The notes under the pieces: generated by a model
Told to the model about the DNA's origin: nothing
What the model saw: only the letters and a program-made list of their open reading frames with translations
Databases searched by the model: none
Translations under genes and position numbers: made by a program
From: Rossellomorea aquimaris
GTDB taxonomy: Bacteria; Bacillota; Bacilli; Bacillales; Bacillaceae_B
Direction: 5' to 3'
NCBI RefSeq assembly: GCF_000935355.1
Contig: NZ_JXZC01000005.1
Location: 124,001-188,000 of the forward strand
Length of the DNA stretch: 64,000 nucleotides
Shown here: piece by piece, positions 25,091-32,845 of the stretch
How the letters are laid out: every line of letters begins with the position of its first letter
Numbering within the stretch: position 1 is the first letter of the stretch

Positions 25091-25414
25091 TTAGTGTGAT
25101 ATTGGCTTAGTCGCAAGGTAGATAGCCATAAATATGCTAAGAGACCCTAATACAAAAAGAATTGTAAGAACTACCCTTCTACCTATTTCTCCAATGAAGT
25201 AGACATTGACTAAAGTATAATAGGTTATAGCACTCCCACCAATAAATAGTAAAAATTCTTTGGTGTAATCCGATGAAGGGAGTGGATTTGTTAGATTAGT
25301 TAATGCTAATCCAGCAAAAATGAATATTCCTATTATGTTTAGTAATTTCCTCATACTCACTTCTTGTTTGGTCACCACTCGAACGTTTTGAGATGTTTGG
25401 ACATTAGTATCCAA
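25091..25414 (-). CDS. Small membrane protein, function unknown
   Basis: It is 107 residues with three predicted membrane segments (IIGIFIFAGLALTNL, FLLFIGGSAITYYTLVNVYF, VVLTILFVLGSLSIFMAIYL) and no recognised domain. The TTG at 25414 has GGGGGTG about 6 nt upstream; an internal ATG at 25354, right before the first segment, is an alternative start. It stands alone between repeats C and D. Could be a stress or immunity membrane protein, but nothing in the sequence decides this. Confidence 0.55.
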   Translation of the reverse strand: MDTNVQTSQNVRVVTKQEVSMRKLLNIIGIFIFAGLALTNLTNPLPSSDYTKEFLLFIGGSAITYYTLVNVYFIGEIGRRVVLTILFVLGSLSIFMAIYLATKPISH

Positions 25415-25483
25415 ATTGACACCCCCTTGTGTAATACTTTAATAACTATACGGATTTTTCTGATAAAAGTTTCAATCCTATAT

Positions 25484-25557
25484 GTTGCTTCTTCAATAAA
25501 CCTGCCCAATAATTGAACATTGCAGGGCGACTGCTTGTTCGCAGAAGCACTCGTTAG
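25484..25557 (-). repeat. Array repeat D (two-motif junction)
   Basis: Motif 2 at 25492-25517 has TTCAAT and ATTGAA arms around GGGCAGG on the minus strand, followed by GAAGAAGCAAC. Motif 1 contains AACGAGTGCTTCTGCG and a TGCGAACAAGCA turn. It fills the space between the DUF402 stop and the membrane-protein start. Confidence 0.65.
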
Positions 25558-25567
25558 TTCATCAACA

Positions 25568-26137
25568 TCATACAAGTTCTTTTTCCAGAATTCTTTTATG
25601 TGCATTTGATAGTTTCGTTAAAACAAATTCATTGGTGTTTATTTGTTTCGTAATTTTTCTCACTTCACCCCAAGCCAAATCATATTCATTCTTCGAAATC
25701 AAACCTCTTGTTAAAGCATCTTCTAGTTCATCTTCGTCCAGTATAATGACCTCCCCAGAAGGTAGAACCACAACATCTAAGTACAGGTCATCCATCCAAG
25801 GAACACCATTTTCTACTCCATTTTCAAGGCATATATCAATATACCATTGTACGACGTTCCCATCGGCATCAAACATTGTTGTTACTGAATGATTTTTCTC
25901 CAAAGGAAACTGTTGAAGCCACATATAACCATTATCAACAATACATATTTCTTTATCTTCATAATGAGTTATTAATGGTTCTTTAACTTTAATTGTGTTT
26001 AATAAAGTGATAAATCCGTTGAATTCATTATTATTTAGATAGGTTTGTGCGTATTTCCTCTTATCAATTCGCTTCCAATTAGCACGGTCGCCATACTTCC
26101 TTTTCAGCATTAAATATCCCCATTCATAAAATGGCAT
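25568..26137 (-). CDS. DUF402 family protein (nucleoside di/triphosphatase-like)
   Basis: It is 189 residues. The DUF402 core is visible as VVQWYIDICLENGVENG, PWMDDLYLDVVVLPSGE and ILDEDELEDALTRGLIS, with acidic residues that bind divalent metal in family members hydrolysing nucleoside di/triphosphates. The start at 26137 (MPFYEWGYL) fits the fold. The frame continues upstream to 26266 only by translating repeat E and is not used here. A weak GAAAAAGAAA is the only nearby ribosome binding site. Confidence 0.72.
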   Translation of the reverse strand: MPFYEWGYLMLKRKYGDRANWKRIDKRKYAQTYLNNNEFNGFITLLNTIKVKEPLITHYEDKEICIVDNGYMWLQQFPLEKNHSVTTMFDADGNVVQWYIDICLENGVENGVPWMDDLYLDVVVLPSGEVIILDEDELEDALTRGLISKNEYDLAWGEVRKITKQINTNEFVLTKLSNAHKRILEKELV

Positions 26138-26146
26138 AGTAATTTC

Positions 26147-26237
26147 TTTTTCAACTATTCTGCCCTTAAATCCAATAACTTCAACAAAAAAAGCGTTAAT
26201 CCTTCTTAGATCCACGCCCCCGTTACTTGAATAACGC
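26147..26237 (-). repeat. Array repeat E (two motifs with an internal terminator)
   Basis: Minus-strand order: GCGTTATTCAAGTAACGGGG (motif 1), GGATCTAAGAAGGATTAACGC and T7, TTGAAGTTATTGG, then TTTAAGGGCAGAATAG (motif 2). The AAGAAGGATTAACGC block and following T tract match repeat C almost base for base, so C and E are the closest pair. Confidence 0.75.
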
Positions 26238-26259
26238 TTTGTAATAATATAGTTAATAA

Positions 26260-26460
26260 TCAGCATCCCAAACCTTGTCCTTTTTCATATACTTTATCAA
26301 CGGATAGAAAATTATTGGATATCAAAATTAATGTTTGTACCAGTTTTTTATTCTCTAATATATGTTCATCATGATAATTGTTATGTTTATTCAAACCCAA
26401 TAAAAATCCAGCTACAAATGCAACGATAATTATCTGCCAATAAGCGAGATTGCACGAGAA
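26260..26460 (-). pseudogene. Start-less reading frame for a membrane-anchored fragment
   Basis: The minus strand is open from just past the nucleotidyltransferase stop to a TGA at 26260-26262. It encodes a hydrophobic segment (WQIIIVAFVAGFLLGLNK) followed by a polar helix-like tail (LVQTLILISNNFLSV). No ATG, GTG or TTG with a ribosome binding site lies at its beginning, so it looks like the 3' remnant of a gene. Repeat E begins about 23 nt after its stop, as for the intact cassette genes. Confidence 0.4.
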
Positions 26461-26464
26461 AAAC

Positions 26465-27268
26465 TTATATTTCTGAAGGAGTAGTTCTGGAAGCAGCCAA
26501 TGCAGTTAAAGCCTTCTCAATATAACTATATACTTCTTCTGCAATCCCCAGAAATTCTTCAACATCTACATTACTATCCAAGTAACACGCATACAGATAG
26601 TCAACTAAAGCTGAATCAATATTGCAATAATCTGATATGGCACTCTTCATCTTAGTAATGTCATCTTGCCAAACCCCTGTATCTTCTAAAACCAAAGAGT
26701 ATAATGCACGAATTAATCTCTTTGAGTAACCTTTGGTATATCTAGATTTCAGTGTGTCATCATTGGCATTAGATAGAAAACCGCGAACGCGATTCACTGC
26801 CTCTTGAGTGTCTGAATTCAAGTCTAATATGAACTCAGGTGATATAAGAATAGGCGGTACTTCTTCGCCAATATCAGTACCATGTATACAAACACAGATT
26901 ATCTTGATCCAAAATCCCCATTCATTGGGCTTACTTCTTACATCATCCAGTGAACAAATAACCGTATCAACCTTAGTTACTAATCGATATTTTTGTAAAA
27001 TCTGGTCCTTCAGACATGATACTCTATCATAATCTATATCTTCTGGTCTTTCGCATACTATTGTAAAATCTGCATCGGACTTAAATGGCTTAGCAGTACC
27101 TTTAGGAATTGAGCCACACATATAAATACTGTGAATCTTCCCATTGAACTCTGAAAGCAAGCTAGCTGTATACTCCTCTACAAAAGTCTTGTACTCACTC
27201 TGAATATTGGTCTTCTTTATAACCTTCTCCAAAACCATATATGGTCTCCTTTTATCTTCTAAAATCAT
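26465..27268 (-). CDS. Nucleotidyltransferase-domain protein
   Basis: It is 267 residues. The N-terminal pol-beta-type nucleotidyltransferase core has the CGSIPKGT motif near residue 51 and SDADFTIV near residue 64, giving the GSx..DxD metal site. A further acidic strand is VDTVICSLDD. The C-terminal half is helical, as in aminoglycoside adenylyltransferases and HEPN-like domains. The ATG at 27268 has AGGGGG 7 nt upstream. It may modify a small molecule such as an aminoglycoside, or a protein or RNA; the target cannot be read. Flanked by repeat G upstream. Confidence 0.75.
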   Translation of the reverse strand: MILEDKRRPYMVLEKVIKKTNIQSEYKTFVEEYTASLLSEFNGKIHSIYMCGSIPKGTAKPFKSDADFTIVCERPEDIDYDRVSCLKDQILQKYRLVTKVDTVICSLDDVRSKPNEWGFWIKIICVCIHGTDIGEEVPPILISPEFILDLNSDTQEAVNRVRGFLSNANDDTLKSRYTKGYSKRLIRALYSLVLEDTGVWQDDITKMKSAISDYCNIDSALVDYLYACYLDSNVDVEEFLGIAEEVYSYIEKALTALAASRTTPSEI

Positions 27269-27313
27269 TTTATCTCCCCCTGTTTAAAAGCCTATCATTT
27301 TAAAAGTTTTTCT

Positions 27314-27353
27314 CTTATTGCTTTTTCCACTATCCCTATAGTCGAAGAAAAGG
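27314..27353 (-). repeat. Array repeat G
   Basis: The core at 27325-27346 has arms TTCCACTAT and ATAGTCGAA (8 of 9 paired), with loop CCCT, and sits between the methyltransferase stop and the nucleotidyltransferase start. On the minus strand it reads CGACTATAGGGATAGTGG then AAAAAGCAATAAG, a shortened form of motif 2. Confidence 0.55.
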
Positions 27354-27395
27354 AAACGAAATATGAAGAATCTCACTTCTAAAAATTATTTCAAA

Positions 27396-28142
27396 CTACA
27401 ACTTTGTACTTTTGATAATAACAGCTGTAGGCAGCGCTTTTGCCTTCTCATAAGAATACCATCTGTTTGTGTGTCTTTGGATATCTTCATCGGACAAACA
27501 AACATCCTCAACAACTCTTTCAACTTTAAATCCATTGTTGATCAATGTATTGATATATGTACTTATTCTATATTGTTGCATGATTGCAGGATGACCCCAA
27601 GCTTCATGATGATAGGAACCTTCCTCATGATAGGATTTATTAAAAGTTAGGGTACCATTTGTATTAGATACTCGGTTATAAATTGGATGTTCCCAACTAA
27701 AGATAAATATCCCACCTCGCTTTAGATATTTATTAACATTTGCTAATGTTTTATCTAGATTAGTTGTCCATCCAAGTGCGTATATAGAAAAAACAATGTC
27801 AAAATAATTAGTTGGTAAACCAGGATTATCCTCCATAGGAGATTCAAATAACTTTAACGGTGAATTGCAATTTTTTAATAATGTTTTTGCTGCATCAATC
27901 TGTTTACTCGACAGATCCAACCCCCATAATTCACCAGCATTCTTTTGGTCCATATATTGTAGAGAATGCCCACTACCACAACCAATTTCTAATACCTTTA
28001 GATTTGTAACATTTCCAAATAAATTTAACTCTTCCTCACTAGGTGCCAGTGGCCCATATTCGGGAAGGGGATTTCGACCAAAAAAACGATGTGCTACTTC
28101 ATCCCAACTTTGCTTATTTATAGTAAGAGACTTGACATCCAT
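27396..28142 (-). CDS. Class I SAM-dependent methyltransferase
   Basis: It is 248 residues. The SAM-binding motif I VLEIGCGSGHS is near residue 50, the acidic motif II LWGLDLSS near 73, motif IV FDIVFSIYALGW near 115, then an LKRGGIFIFSWEHP strand. The ATG at 28142 has AAGGAGG about 9 nt upstream. The small-molecule substrate is unknown. It is the first gene of the cassette-like array, with repeat F upstream and repeat G downstream. Confidence 0.85.
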   Translation of the reverse strand: MDVKSLTINKQSWDEVAHRFFGRNPLPEYGPLAPSEEELNLFGNVTNLKVLEIGCGSGHSLQYMDQKNAGELWGLDLSSKQIDAAKTLLKNCNSPLKLFESPMEDNPGLPTNYFDIVFSIYALGWTTNLDKTLANVNKYLKRGGIFIFSWEHPIYNRVSNTNGTLTFNKSYHEEGSYHHEAWGHPAIMQQYRISTYINTLINNGFKVERVVEDVCLSDEDIQRHTNRWYSYEKAKALPTAVIIKSTKL

Positions 28143-28221
28143 TCCCTTAAACCTCCTTAATAATCATAAGAACATACATTCTACATAAGTCGTCATTTTC
28201 CTGCAAAAGCTAATTTTTTTA

Positions 28222-28261
28222 TTAACGTTTCTTCAATTAAATGGCCCTTTAACGGCATAAC
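28222..28261 (-). repeat. Array repeat F (right-end half-site)
   Basis: On the minus strand it reads GTTATGCCGTTAAAGGGCC followed by ATTTAATTGAAGAAACG. It is the motif-2 form and lacks the motif-1 half seen at internal junctions. It lies about 80 nt before the methyltransferase start and marks the right end of the array. Confidence 0.65.
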
Positions 28262-28375
28262 AACCTGCAAACCGGGGAGGTTACTTATTCTACTTTTTGG
28301 CTTTCAGGGGGAATTGTAGAAATGAAAAAGTAGAGACGGAACCGTCCCCTCTCTACAAATGAAAAAAAGAAAAAA

Positions 28376-28401
28376 GCGATTGCTATATAGCAACCGCTTG
28401 A
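28376..28401 (-). terminator. Terminator downstream of putR region
   Basis: AAGCG-TTGCTA and TAGCAA-CGCTT arms (one mismatch) form a hairpin with TTTTTTC on the minus strand. It ends the putR-side transcript before the cassette array. Confidence 0.8.
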
Positions 28402-28424
28402 ATTAATAACACTCTGTACCTTTA

Positions 28425-28589
28425 TCATGAATTAAAACATTTCATCATAATATTTCTTTGGATCCGAAATACTTTATTGTATGAAACGGTTCCTGTTACT
28501 TGTTTCTTTGTTAGATCGACCTTTGTAAAATTGTGCTTCACACCTGTTGGTTTAAATATGGTATATCCTACATTTACATTATTCTTCAC
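28425..28589 (-). CDS. Possible 54-residue small protein or gene remnant
   Basis: The frame opens with GTG at 28589, has GGGG 8 nt upstream, and encodes a beta-rich polar sequence (VNVGYTIFKPTGVKHNFTKV, then QVTGTVSYNKVFRI). It lies between putR and its downstream terminator. It could be a genuine small gene or the tail of a decayed one. No family recognised. Confidence 0.3.
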   Translation of the reverse strand: MKNNVNVGYTIFKPTGVKHNFTKVDLTKKQVTGTVSYNKVFRIQRNIMMKCFNS

Positions 28590-28632
28590 TGTAAATACCC
28601 CATTGGAATAAATTCTTCACAGGCTAAGATGG

Positions 28633-29904
28633 TCAAATCCCCTTCAAAGCATCCTTGTATCGCTGATAATAAGCTTCCACATTATTTAACAACAACAACT
28701 CCGTATACAAATAAACCTTCATATTAAAATCATTAAAATCAATCGTAGTCAGTTCCTGTATCTTTTTAATCCGGTAATTCAACGTGTTCGGATGGATAAA
28801 CAATTCATTCGCGGTTTGTTTACCCTTCCCATCATTCGCCAAGTACACCTCAAGTGTCTTAAGAAGGTCTGTCTGTTTCTTCACATCATTCTTAATCAAT
28901 ACCAGCAAATCATCACTGTAATAGTCCTTTGATGTGTTTTTCTCATAAAGCGTTGGCAGGTACCGATAAATGCCCAATTGAGCGAATTCCCGGGGCATCG
29001 ATTCAGGTCGCGGACTGATGAAGTTAGCCGTTTCAATGACTTCTGACGCTTCCAAAAAGCTCTTTCTCATTTGATATAACGTTGTGTATTCCTTACCGAT
29101 TCCGATCAGGAAGTTGTAGAATTCTTCCTCGCCTGTTTGCTCTTTCACCTTTTCAACTAGATCTCTGGCTAATTCCAGGGAAGAAGACGGTGTGTCTGCT
29201 TTGCCGTAGAGAACGAGGATCACTTGGTATTCCGTTCGTAAGGTGTAAATATTTGTATGGAAGCTGGATTCCTGGACCAGCTTTTCAAGTTGGTCGAGCA
29301 TAGGCTTATATTGCGACGATGCAATCGAATAAACTGCTACCGTGAACCGTTCCGGCAGTGTCAGCTTGACAAGGGATGCATCATGACGGAGTTGGCTTTC
29401 GCTTCCGTACTCGTGCTGCAGGAGATGCCATAGTACTTCTTCTTTTCTGTCCTTTTTGATATTGACCTTTGCGTACATATCATTGATCAGGTTTCCCAGG
29501 TGAGGGGAGATTTCTTCAAGGAAAGCGAGCTCTTCATTTTCGAGGAGACGGCTGGATTCCTGGACCCAGATATATCCCATCGTGTTCCCCAGGTACTTTG
29601 CCGCGATGACGACACGCTGGTGGAATCCTAACTCTTCCATCGCTTGAACCCGGATCGGATCGGAATGTTTTTCAAGCTGGTGTACGATTCCCTCTTTTTT
29701 CAGTCGATCGATGATGAAGACCGGACATTTTTTCGTGAGGATCGTCTTTTGCTGTGTTTGATCGAATTTATTAGAAGAGGAACTGTATGAAATCAGTTCG
29801 AAATTTTTGTTTTCTATGATGACGGGATTGCCTAATTTTGAGCTGATCAATTCCGTCGCTTTATGAATATCTTCGGTTTGGAGGATTACATCAATTGCTT
29901 CCAT
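28633..29904 (-). CDS. putR: PucR/CdaR-family regulator, probable PutR activator of proline catabolism
   Basis: It is 423 residues. The N-terminal region is GAF/sensor-like (VILQTEDIHKATELISSKLGNPV), and the C-terminal PucR helix-turn-helix has KTLEVYLANDGKGKQTANELFIHPNTLNYRIKKI (about residues 350-385). The architecture matches PutR, the proline-responsive activator of putBCP in Bacillus. It is encoded just downstream of putC in the same orientation, separated by a terminator, so it is probably transcribed from its own promoter. Confidence 0.85.
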   Translation of the reverse strand: MEAIDVILQTEDIHKATELISSKLGNPVIIENKNFELISYSSSSNKFDQTQQKTILTKKCPVFIIDRLKKEGIVHQLEKHSDPIRVQAMEELGFHQRVVIAAKYLGNTMGYIWVQESSRLLENEELAFLEEISPHLGNLINDMYAKVNIKKDRKEEVLWHLLQHEYGSESQLRHDASLVKLTLPERFTVAVYSIASSQYKPMLDQLEKLVQESSFHTNIYTLRTEYQVILVLYGKADTPSSSLELARDLVEKVKEQTGEEEFYNFLIGIGKEYTTLYQMRKSFLEASEVIETANFISPRPESMPREFAQLGIYRYLPTLYEKNTSKDYYSDDLLVLIKNDVKKQTDLLKTLEVYLANDGKGKQTANELFIHPNTLNYRIKKIQELTTIDFNDFNMKVYLYTELLLLNNVEAYYQRYKDALKGI

Positions 29905-29972
29905 AGGAATCTTACCTTTCCACGAGTGTTTATGATTCCTATTATAGCGTTAAATCCCCGAATAAAAAAAGA

Positions 29973-29999
29973 AAAGCTCCCCCTGATCGGGAGAGCTTA
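29973..29999 (-). terminator. Terminator of putBC
   Basis: AAGCTCCCCC (29974-29983) and GGGAGAGCTT (29989-29998) pair around a 5-nt loop; the minus strand then reads TTTTCTTTTTTT. It separates putC from putR. Confidence 0.85.
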
Positions 30000-30010
30000 T
30001 CGTGTTCGAT

Positions 30011-31642
30011 TTATTCTTCATCCATAAACGGATAGACAATATCTGTTGTTGGAGCAAAGTTTTCTTTGATGATACGAGGGCTGGTCCAACGAATCATGTT
30101 GAAAATAGAGCCTGCTTTATCGTTTGTACCGGAACCGCGTGAACCACCGAATGGTTGTTGGTTGATCACGGCACCAGTTGGTTTATCATTGATGTAGAAG
30201 TTACCAGCTGCACCGGAAAGACGTCGTTCCAAGTGCATGATCGCTTCACGATCTTGCGCAAAGATTGCGCCCGTTAATGCATACATAGAAGCTGTATCCA
30301 CTGAAGTCAGTGTTTCTTCTAATTGTTCATTTTCGTATACATAAATCGTTAATACCGGTCCGAAAATTTCTTCGGTCATCGTTTTGAAGTTTGGATTCGT
30401 TGTTACGATGACAGTCGGTTGAACGAAGTATCCAACTGAATCATCATACGTACCACCGGCAATGATTTCAGCTTCTTCAGAATCAGCCGCATAGTCGATG
30501 TAGCTTGTGATAGAATCAAAGGCAGCTTTGTCAATGACCGCACCCATGAAGTTTCTAAAGTCTCTTACATCCCCTACTTTAAGCTTCGCTGTTTCTTCAA
30601 CGACACCATTTTTCACTTCTTCCCACATGCTTGCAGGGATGTAAGCACGAGAAGCTGCTGAACATTTTTGACCTTGGTATTCGAATGCACCACGAACAAG
30701 TGCAGCGACAACTTTGTCTGCTTGAGCTGTTTCGTGAGCAAAGACAAAGTCTTTACCGCCTGTTTCCCCAACTAAACGAGGATACGATTTGTAGTTTGTG
30801 ATGTTTTCGCCGACTGTCTTCCAAATCGTCTGGAACACGCTTGTTGATCCAGTGAAGTGGAAACCAGACATGCGTGGGTCTGTTAACACCACATCTGATA
30901 CTTGTGAACCACGTGATGGGACAAAGTTGATAACGCCTTTAGGCAGTCCAGCTTCTTCCAAGATTCGCATGAAGTAGTAGTTTGATAGTACAGCCGTTGT
31001 TGCCGGTTTCCACACAACCACATTCCCCATGATGGCAGGAGCTGAAGGCAGGTTTCCACCGATTGCTGTGAAGTTAAATGGAGAGATCGCTAATACGAAA
31101 CCATCTAACGCACGGTATTCTAAACGATTCCAGATGTTTTTCATGCTATCTGGCTGCATTTGATAGATTTGGTTTGCATAATCAACGCCAAAGCGTAAGA
31201 AATCCGCTAATTCTTGTGCAGCATCAATTTCAGTTTGATACGCTGTTTTGGATTGACCTAACATCGTAGCTGCATTGATGACATCGCGGTATGGACCGGA
31301 GATTAAATCAGCCGCTTTCAAGAAGATGGATGCTCTGTGCTGCCATGGCATATTGGACCAAGAATCCTTCGCAGCCATTGCCGCTTCCACTGCATCGCGA
31401 AGCTCTTTCTCACCTGCTTGTGAATAGGTAGCCAATACATGTTTGTGATCATGTGGCATTACCACTTGCTTCACTGTATCTGTCTTGATTTTCTCGCCAT
31501 TGATGATGACAGGGATCTCAACCTCGATACCAGCTTGGCGTTCTAATTCAGCTTTTAACGTTTCTCTTTCTTTCGTACCTGGGGCATATGTATTACCAGG
31601 CTCATTTGTAGGTTTTGGGATGTTGTAAATTCCGTTACTCAT
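30011..31642 (-). CDS. putC: 1-pyrroline-5-carboxylate dehydrogenase (L-glutamate gamma-semialdehyde dehydrogenase)
   Basis: This enzyme oxidises P5C/glutamate semialdehyde to glutamate with NAD, the second step of proline use. It is 543 residues, the long PutC-type. Aldehyde dehydrogenase motifs are FNFTAIGGNLPSAPAIMGN, LVGETGGKDFVFAH with the catalytic Glu, FEYQGQKCSAASRAY with the nucleophilic Cys, and FGPVLTIYVY. The start at 31642 (MSNGIYNIPKP) follows AAAGGAATGTGAAGAG; a nine-codon upstream extension is possible. It follows putB by 39 nt. Confidence 0.93.
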   Translation of the reverse strand: MSNGIYNIPKPTNEPGNTYAPGTKERETLKAELERQAGIEVEIPVIINGEKIKTDTVKQVVMPHDHKHVLATYSQAGEKELRDAVEAAMAAKDSWSNMPWQHRASIFLKAADLISGPYRDVINAATMLGQSKTAYQTEIDAAQELADFLRFGVDYANQIYQMQPDSMKNIWNRLEYRALDGFVLAISPFNFTAIGGNLPSAPAIMGNVVVWKPATTAVLSNYYFMRILEEAGLPKGVINFVPSRGSQVSDVVLTDPRMSGFHFTGSTSVFQTIWKTVGENITNYKSYPRLVGETGGKDFVFAHETAQADKVVAALVRGAFEYQGQKCSAASRAYIPASMWEEVKNGVVEETAKLKVGDVRDFRNFMGAVIDKAAFDSITSYIDYAADSEEAEIIAGGTYDDSVGYFVQPTVIVTTNPNFKTMTEEIFGPVLTIYVYENEQLEETLTSVDTASMYALTGAIFAQDREAIMHLERRLSGAAGNFYINDKPTGAVINQQPFGGSRGSGTNDKAGSIFNMIRWTSPRIIKENFAPTTDIVYPFMDEE

Positions 31643-31681
31643 TCTCTTCACATTCCTTTCTGATTTCATTCTGTCTGGATG

Positions 31682-32599
31682 TTACTTGCTGAAGATTCCT
31701 TTTAATGCAAATGCGATGTTTGCCGGCCGTTCCGCCAGACGTCGCATGAAATACCCGAACCAATCCTCGCCATATGGCAGGTAGATGCGGACGGTGTATC
31801 CTTTTTCTAACAATTCGGATTGCAATTGGTTCCGCATTCCGTAAAGCATTTGGAACTCGAAGCGGTCATTCGGAATATTGTGCTTTTTCACTAATCCGAT
31901 GGTGTAATCAATGATCGCTTCATCATGGCTTGCGATCGCAGTATAATGGCCGTTCAAGAGCTGCTTCTTGATGAGATGTTTCAGATTCTCATCCACCTTT
32001 TTCTTCTCCTGGAACGCCACTTTACCCGATTCATTATATGCACCCTTCACAAGCCTCAAATAAGGGGAGAACTGATTGAGTTCATCCACATCCTTCTCTG
32101 AAACATAGAGATAGGATTGAATCACCGTCCCCACATTGTCGTACTTTTGACGGAGCTTCTTGTAAACGTCAAGGATGGCATGGCACCTCGAGGAATCCTC
32201 CATATCGAGGGTGACCGTGATTCCGCTTTCTTTCGCCTTCTCGAGAATCAACTCCATGTTTTCCAAGACAAGATCTTGACTAATATCCAATCCCAGGGAA
32301 GTCAGTTTCACAGAAATTTCAGTGTCCAGCCCGTGATACGCAATAGCACTGATACTCTGGATGCATCCTTGGACATTCTCCCGCACCACCTCTGTGGAAT
32401 CGACGAACTCACCAAGATGATCGACCGTAACCTGGAACCCCTCTTCGTTCAATTGCGTAATCAATGGAATCGCTTGTGCAAAGGTTTCTCCCCCTACAAG
32501 CTTATTAGCCCCAAATCTTGACCCCCACCGTTTGGCCATCTTATCCAACGCCTTATTGTGAGAAAGAAACAAGAAAAAACGCTTACTGATTGCTTCCAT
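31682..32599 (-). CDS. putB: Proline dehydrogenase
   Basis: This FAD-linked enzyme oxidises proline to pyrroline-5-carboxylate. It is 305 residues, the monofunctional form. The TIM-barrel features include TVDHLGEFVDS, SVKLTSLGLDIS, VTLDMEDSSRC, LRLVKGAYNES and the C-terminal RIYLPYGEDWFGYFMRRLAERP that binds proline and flavin. GGAGGTG lies 8 nt before the ATG. It is the first gene of putBC; no putP permease follows in the window. Confidence 0.93.
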   Translation of the reverse strand: MEAISKRFFLFLSHNKALDKMAKRWGSRFGANKLVGGETFAQAIPLITQLNEEGFQVTVDHLGEFVDSTEVVRENVQGCIQSISAIAYHGLDTEISVKLTSLGLDISQDLVLENMELILEKAKESGITVTLDMEDSSRCHAILDVYKKLRQKYDNVGTVIQSYLYVSEKDVDELNQFSPYLRLVKGAYNESGKVAFQEKKKVDENLKHLIKKQLLNGHYTAIASHDEAIIDYTIGLVKKHNIPNDRFEFQMLYGMRNQLQSELLEKGYTVRIYLPYGEDWFGYFMRRLAERPANIAFALKGIFSK

Positions 32600-32780
32600 G
32601 ATTACAACACCTCCTTATAGTGACTGTTACCTCAAGTGTGAGGTGATTAAACGAAGAAATGTAAATCTTAAGAAAATTATAGCTGGAATAGTGGCTCCGA
32701 AACAACGTGCTCGAGCCACAAATATTTGTGGGTTGATTTATGGTGGAAACACAAAAGGGGGTGTTGATTACATAAAAAAA

Positions 32781-32810
32781 CAACGAGTTTGACGTTCAAG
32801 CTCGTTGTTT
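32781..32810 (-). terminator. Terminator after the HAD phosphatase gene
   Basis: AACGAGTTTGA and TCAAGCTCGTT arms pair (with one G-T) and T runs occur on both sides, so it can stop the HAD-gene transcript on the minus strand. Confidence 0.8.
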
Positions 32811-32845
32811 TGCTTGGGTGCCCGGCATAACAGCTTCTCTTTTTC

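Noticed and set aside
25372..25605. 77-residue frame across repeat D
   Set aside because: It merely reads through the repeat and overlaps two better genes; no family features.
22837..28261. CRISPR array
   Set aside because: Repeats are degenerate, widely spaced and separated by genes, with no regular spacers or cas genes.
22837..28261. Prophage or conventional transposon
   Set aside because: No structural phage genes, integrase, transposase or terminal target duplications are seen.
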